Shown here piece by piece: positions 63,458 through 64,000 of a stretch of 64,000 nt of DNA; the stretch's first letter is position 1, and each line of letters opens with the position of its first letter. The position numbers were made by a program, and so were the translations under genes. The stretch is from assembly GCA_015060455.1 (NCBI GenBank), contig SUYM01000016.1, positions 1-64,000 on the forward strand. Direction: 5' to 3'. Under the pieces are notes generated by a model. It saw only the letters and a program-made list of their open reading frames with translations. It did not search any database and was not told the DNA's origin. Source of the DNA: Bacteroidales bacterium. Its GTDB lineage: Bacteria > Bacteroidota > Bacteroidia > Bacteroidales > UBA932.

Positions 63458-64000
63458 TTATTTCTGCCTCAGGAATACCTGTACAGGACATCCGAGGAAG
63501 TCGAAATTGCTCCTGAGTTTGTTCTCCAGGAATCTTCTGTAAGGCTCGCGGATATACTGCGGGAGATTGCAGAAGAAAGCGAATGAAGGCGAGCGGGTAG
63601 GGAGTTGAGTTACATACTTGATCTTGATGTACTTGCCCTTCCATGCAGGCGGCGGATAGTTCTCTATCTCCGGAAGCATTGCCTCGTTCAGTTTCGATGT
63701 GCTGATCTTGCGCGAATAGTTCTCATATACATGGGCCGCGGCGTCGAGCACGTCCATGATTCTCTGCTTGTTGATTACAGAAGTGAAGATGATCGGCAGG
63801 TCATTGAAAGGGGCAAGCCTTTCCTTGATGGCCTGGGTATATTCCTTCATGGTGTTGCTGTCCTTCTCGATGGTGTCCCATTTGTTGACAACCACCACGC
63901 ATGCCTTCCTGTTTCTCTGAATAAGGTTGAAGATTGCCATATCCTGCGCCTCGATACCGGTCTGGGCATCCACCATAAGGATGCAGACATCAGAGTGCTC
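63458..64000 (-). CDS. der: Ribosome-biogenesis GTPase Der, 3' part (5' end outside the window)
   Basis: The visible 180 codons correspond to the second GTPase domain and the C-terminal KH-like domain of Der (EngA). Seen: [19 protein letters not shown], the NKWD base-specificity motif, and [12 protein letters not shown] in the G5 region. The KH segment reads [31 protein letters not shown] to the end VQVFLRQK. Der helps assemble the 50S subunit. The frame is open through base 64000 (EHSDVCIL precedes the first internal Met), so the true start lies to the right. Confidence 0.95.
   Translation of the reverse strand, partial: EHSDVCILMVDAQTGIEAQDMAIFNLIQRNRKACVVVVNKWDTIEKDSNTMKEYTQAIKERLAPFNDLPIIFTSVINKQRIMDVLDAAAHVYENYSRKISTSKLNEAMLPEIENYPPPAWKGKYIKIKYVTQLPTRSPSFAFFCNLPQYIREPYRRFLENKLRSNFDFLGCPVQVFLRQK

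Overview
The window reads as a chromosome segment of a Bacteroidota bacterium, most likely order Bacteroidales; I cannot name the genus. The grounds are three SusC/SusD-type outer-membrane pairs, about twenty putative exported lipoproteins (many with acidic residues just after the lipid cysteine), Bacteroidota-type promoters (TTTG, about 19-20 bases, TAnnTTTG), an ECF sigma/FecR/STN-SusC signalling cassette, and families largely confined to this phylum (DUF6029, DUF6913, Omp28-like, BACON, DUF5689, BT_3928-like). No rRNA, tRNA, CRISPR array or phage gene was seen.

Layout. 1-126 is the end of an IS3-family insertion sequence (start of its orfA plus terminal repeat). It abuts eight copies of a 51-bp tandem repeat (130-537) and then a cluster of related hairpins (552-849). 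965-5109 holds a large surface lipoprotein and an Omp28-like thioredoxin-fold lipoprotein. 5111-7852 is housekeeping: a DoxX/MauE-like membrane protein, thymidylate kinase and dihydropteroate synthase. 7942-27732 is a long accessory region on one strand: a TlpA-like thioredoxin, two paralogous DUF6029 outer-membrane proteins, four very large modular lipoproteins, three consecutive Omp28-like lipoproteins and an S41 peptidase lipoprotein. It leads into a first SusC/SusD pair (27851-32758). 32730-35196 on the minus strand is housekeeping: DUF368/PopT-like, DUF6913 and a PfkB sugar/nucleoside kinase. A flippase-like membrane protein (35362) follows on the plus strand.

36323-57558 is a second accessory locus bracketed by two paralogous SGNH hydrolases. 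Between them lie two related endonuclease/exonuclease/phosphatase-fold (EEP) secreted enzymes, a small lipoprotein, a second SusC/SusD pair, BACON and DUF5689 lipoproteins, two TIG-NHL lipoproteins, a GH3 glycosidase and a 48-residue small ORF. It looks like a surface capture-and-degrade locus whose ester/phosphodiester and beta-glycoside chemistry suggests a substrate other than a plain polysaccharide (inference).

57551-63445 on the minus strand is a third locus: ECF sigma, FecR anti-sigma, STN-bearing SusC and SusD, a ligand-sensing cascade. The 3' part of der lies at the right edge.

The most notable proposal is the 0.9-27.7 kb gene set. Omp28-like CxxC lipoproteins, a TlpA thioredoxin and DUF6029 barrels carrying a conserved two-cysteine motif recur together with giant lipoproteins, suggesting a thiol-redox surface system feeding peptides or proteins to the S41 peptidase and SusCD importer (inference). 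A dispersed palindromic repeat family sits in at least seven intergenic spaces.
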